Positions 23,614 through 23,791 of a stretch of DNA of 23,791 nucleotides are shown here, one piece after another. The translations under genes and the position numbers were made by a program. The notes below the pieces were generated by a model. That model did no database searches. It had not been told where the DNA came from and was given only the letters and a program-made list of their open reading frames with translations. The stretch lies in the NCBI GenBank assembly GCA_937900215.1, contig CALCFH010000141.1, forward strand, positions 1 through 23,791, written 5' to 3'. Numbering within the stretch: position 1 is the stretch's first letter; every line of letters starts with the position of its first letter. This DNA comes from an uncultured Cryomorphaceae bacterium. Its GTDB lineage: Bacteria; Bacteroidota; Bacteroidia; Flavobacteriales; Schleiferiaceae.

Positions 23614-23791
23614 ATGAGTACAAAATCTAAAAACAGCTGTTCTTGGATTCTATTCTTTTTCCTCGGATTAACGCACATCCACCTAAAGGCACAAGAGAAT
23701 AGAGAGGCTAGCACTCTTTTCAACAAGCTCAGTACGGTGGATCTAAACCTCAAAGACGTTGGTTTCTTTGTGGCGCCGGCTTATAATCTCA
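23614..23791 (+). CDS. Exported hypothetical protein (partial, 3' end outside window)
   Basis: Fifty-nine codons are visible from the ATG at 23614 with no stop before the window ends. The N terminus (MSTKSKNSCSWILFFFLGLT...) is a signal peptide with likely cleavage before the Gln of KAQEN. The mature start contains STLFNKLSTVDLNLKDVGFFVAP-like sequence; such a beginning is seen in some Bacteroidota outer-membrane or surface proteins, but too little is present to name a family. It starts 10 nt after the lipoprotein gene, so they are probably co-transcribed. Confidence 0.75.
   Translation, partial: MSTKSKNSCSWILFFFLGLTHIHLKAQENREASTLFNKLSTVDLNLKDVGFFVAPAYNL

Overview
The window is a chromosomal segment of a member of the Bacteroidota, most likely Flavobacteriales (Cryomorphaceae/Schleiferiaceae-like; the lineage is inferred from gene content and style, not from a search). 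Evidence: a type B succinate dehydrogenase in order C-A-B, a large secreted repeat protein ending in a gliding-motility/type IX secretion C-terminal domain, a suf operon with DUF59 and DUF2480 genes at its end, a long type 2 isoleucyl-tRNA synthetase, a DksA-like protein without a full zinc finger, promoters with the Bacteroidota -7 motif TAnnTTTG, and no strong Shine-Dalgarno sequences.

Layout. 1-3326 (minus): sdhC-sdhA-sdhB; sdhB runs off the left edge. 3331-3374: two overlapping, oppositely directed promoters. 3428-5501 (plus): Xaa-Pro aminopeptidase and an alpha/beta hydrolase. 5491-10857 (minus): a three-gene unit, first a ~1240-residue secreted protein with about 16 two-cysteine repeats, then thiL (ATGA overlap) and an NADPH-dependent FMN reductase. 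10858-10965: a short, palindrome-rich divergent control region. 10966-17357 (plus): a complete suf operon, sufA-like, sufB, sufC, sufD, sufS, sufE, DUF59 and DUF2480. 17359-21752 (minus): ileS, dksA-like and lspA (TTG start). 21753-22102: gene-poor, with a heptamer tandem repeat and one copy of a 21-bp repeat. 22103-23791 (plus): a secreted NTF2-like protein, a lipoprotein made of two duplicated domains, and the start of another exported protein cut by the right edge.

How the genes work together. The suf genes make a full Fe-S assembly line: SufS and SufE supply sulfur, SufBCD is the scaffold, and the A-type and DUF59 proteins probably act in carriage or targeting. Succinate dehydrogenase, whose SdhB carries three Fe-S clusters, is one likely client. 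LspA processes lipoproteins such as the one at 22827.

Most of the window is conserved housekeeping sequence and I see no clearly new multi-gene system. The best leads are the altered GXHH active-site motif in IleRS, the stacked inverted repeats at the suf promoter with a related 17-mer just before the aminopeptidase start codon, DUF2480 as an uncharacterised Fe-S partner, the repeat architecture of the secreted protein and its overlap with thiL, and the heptamer/21-bp repeats flanking the NTF2-like gene.
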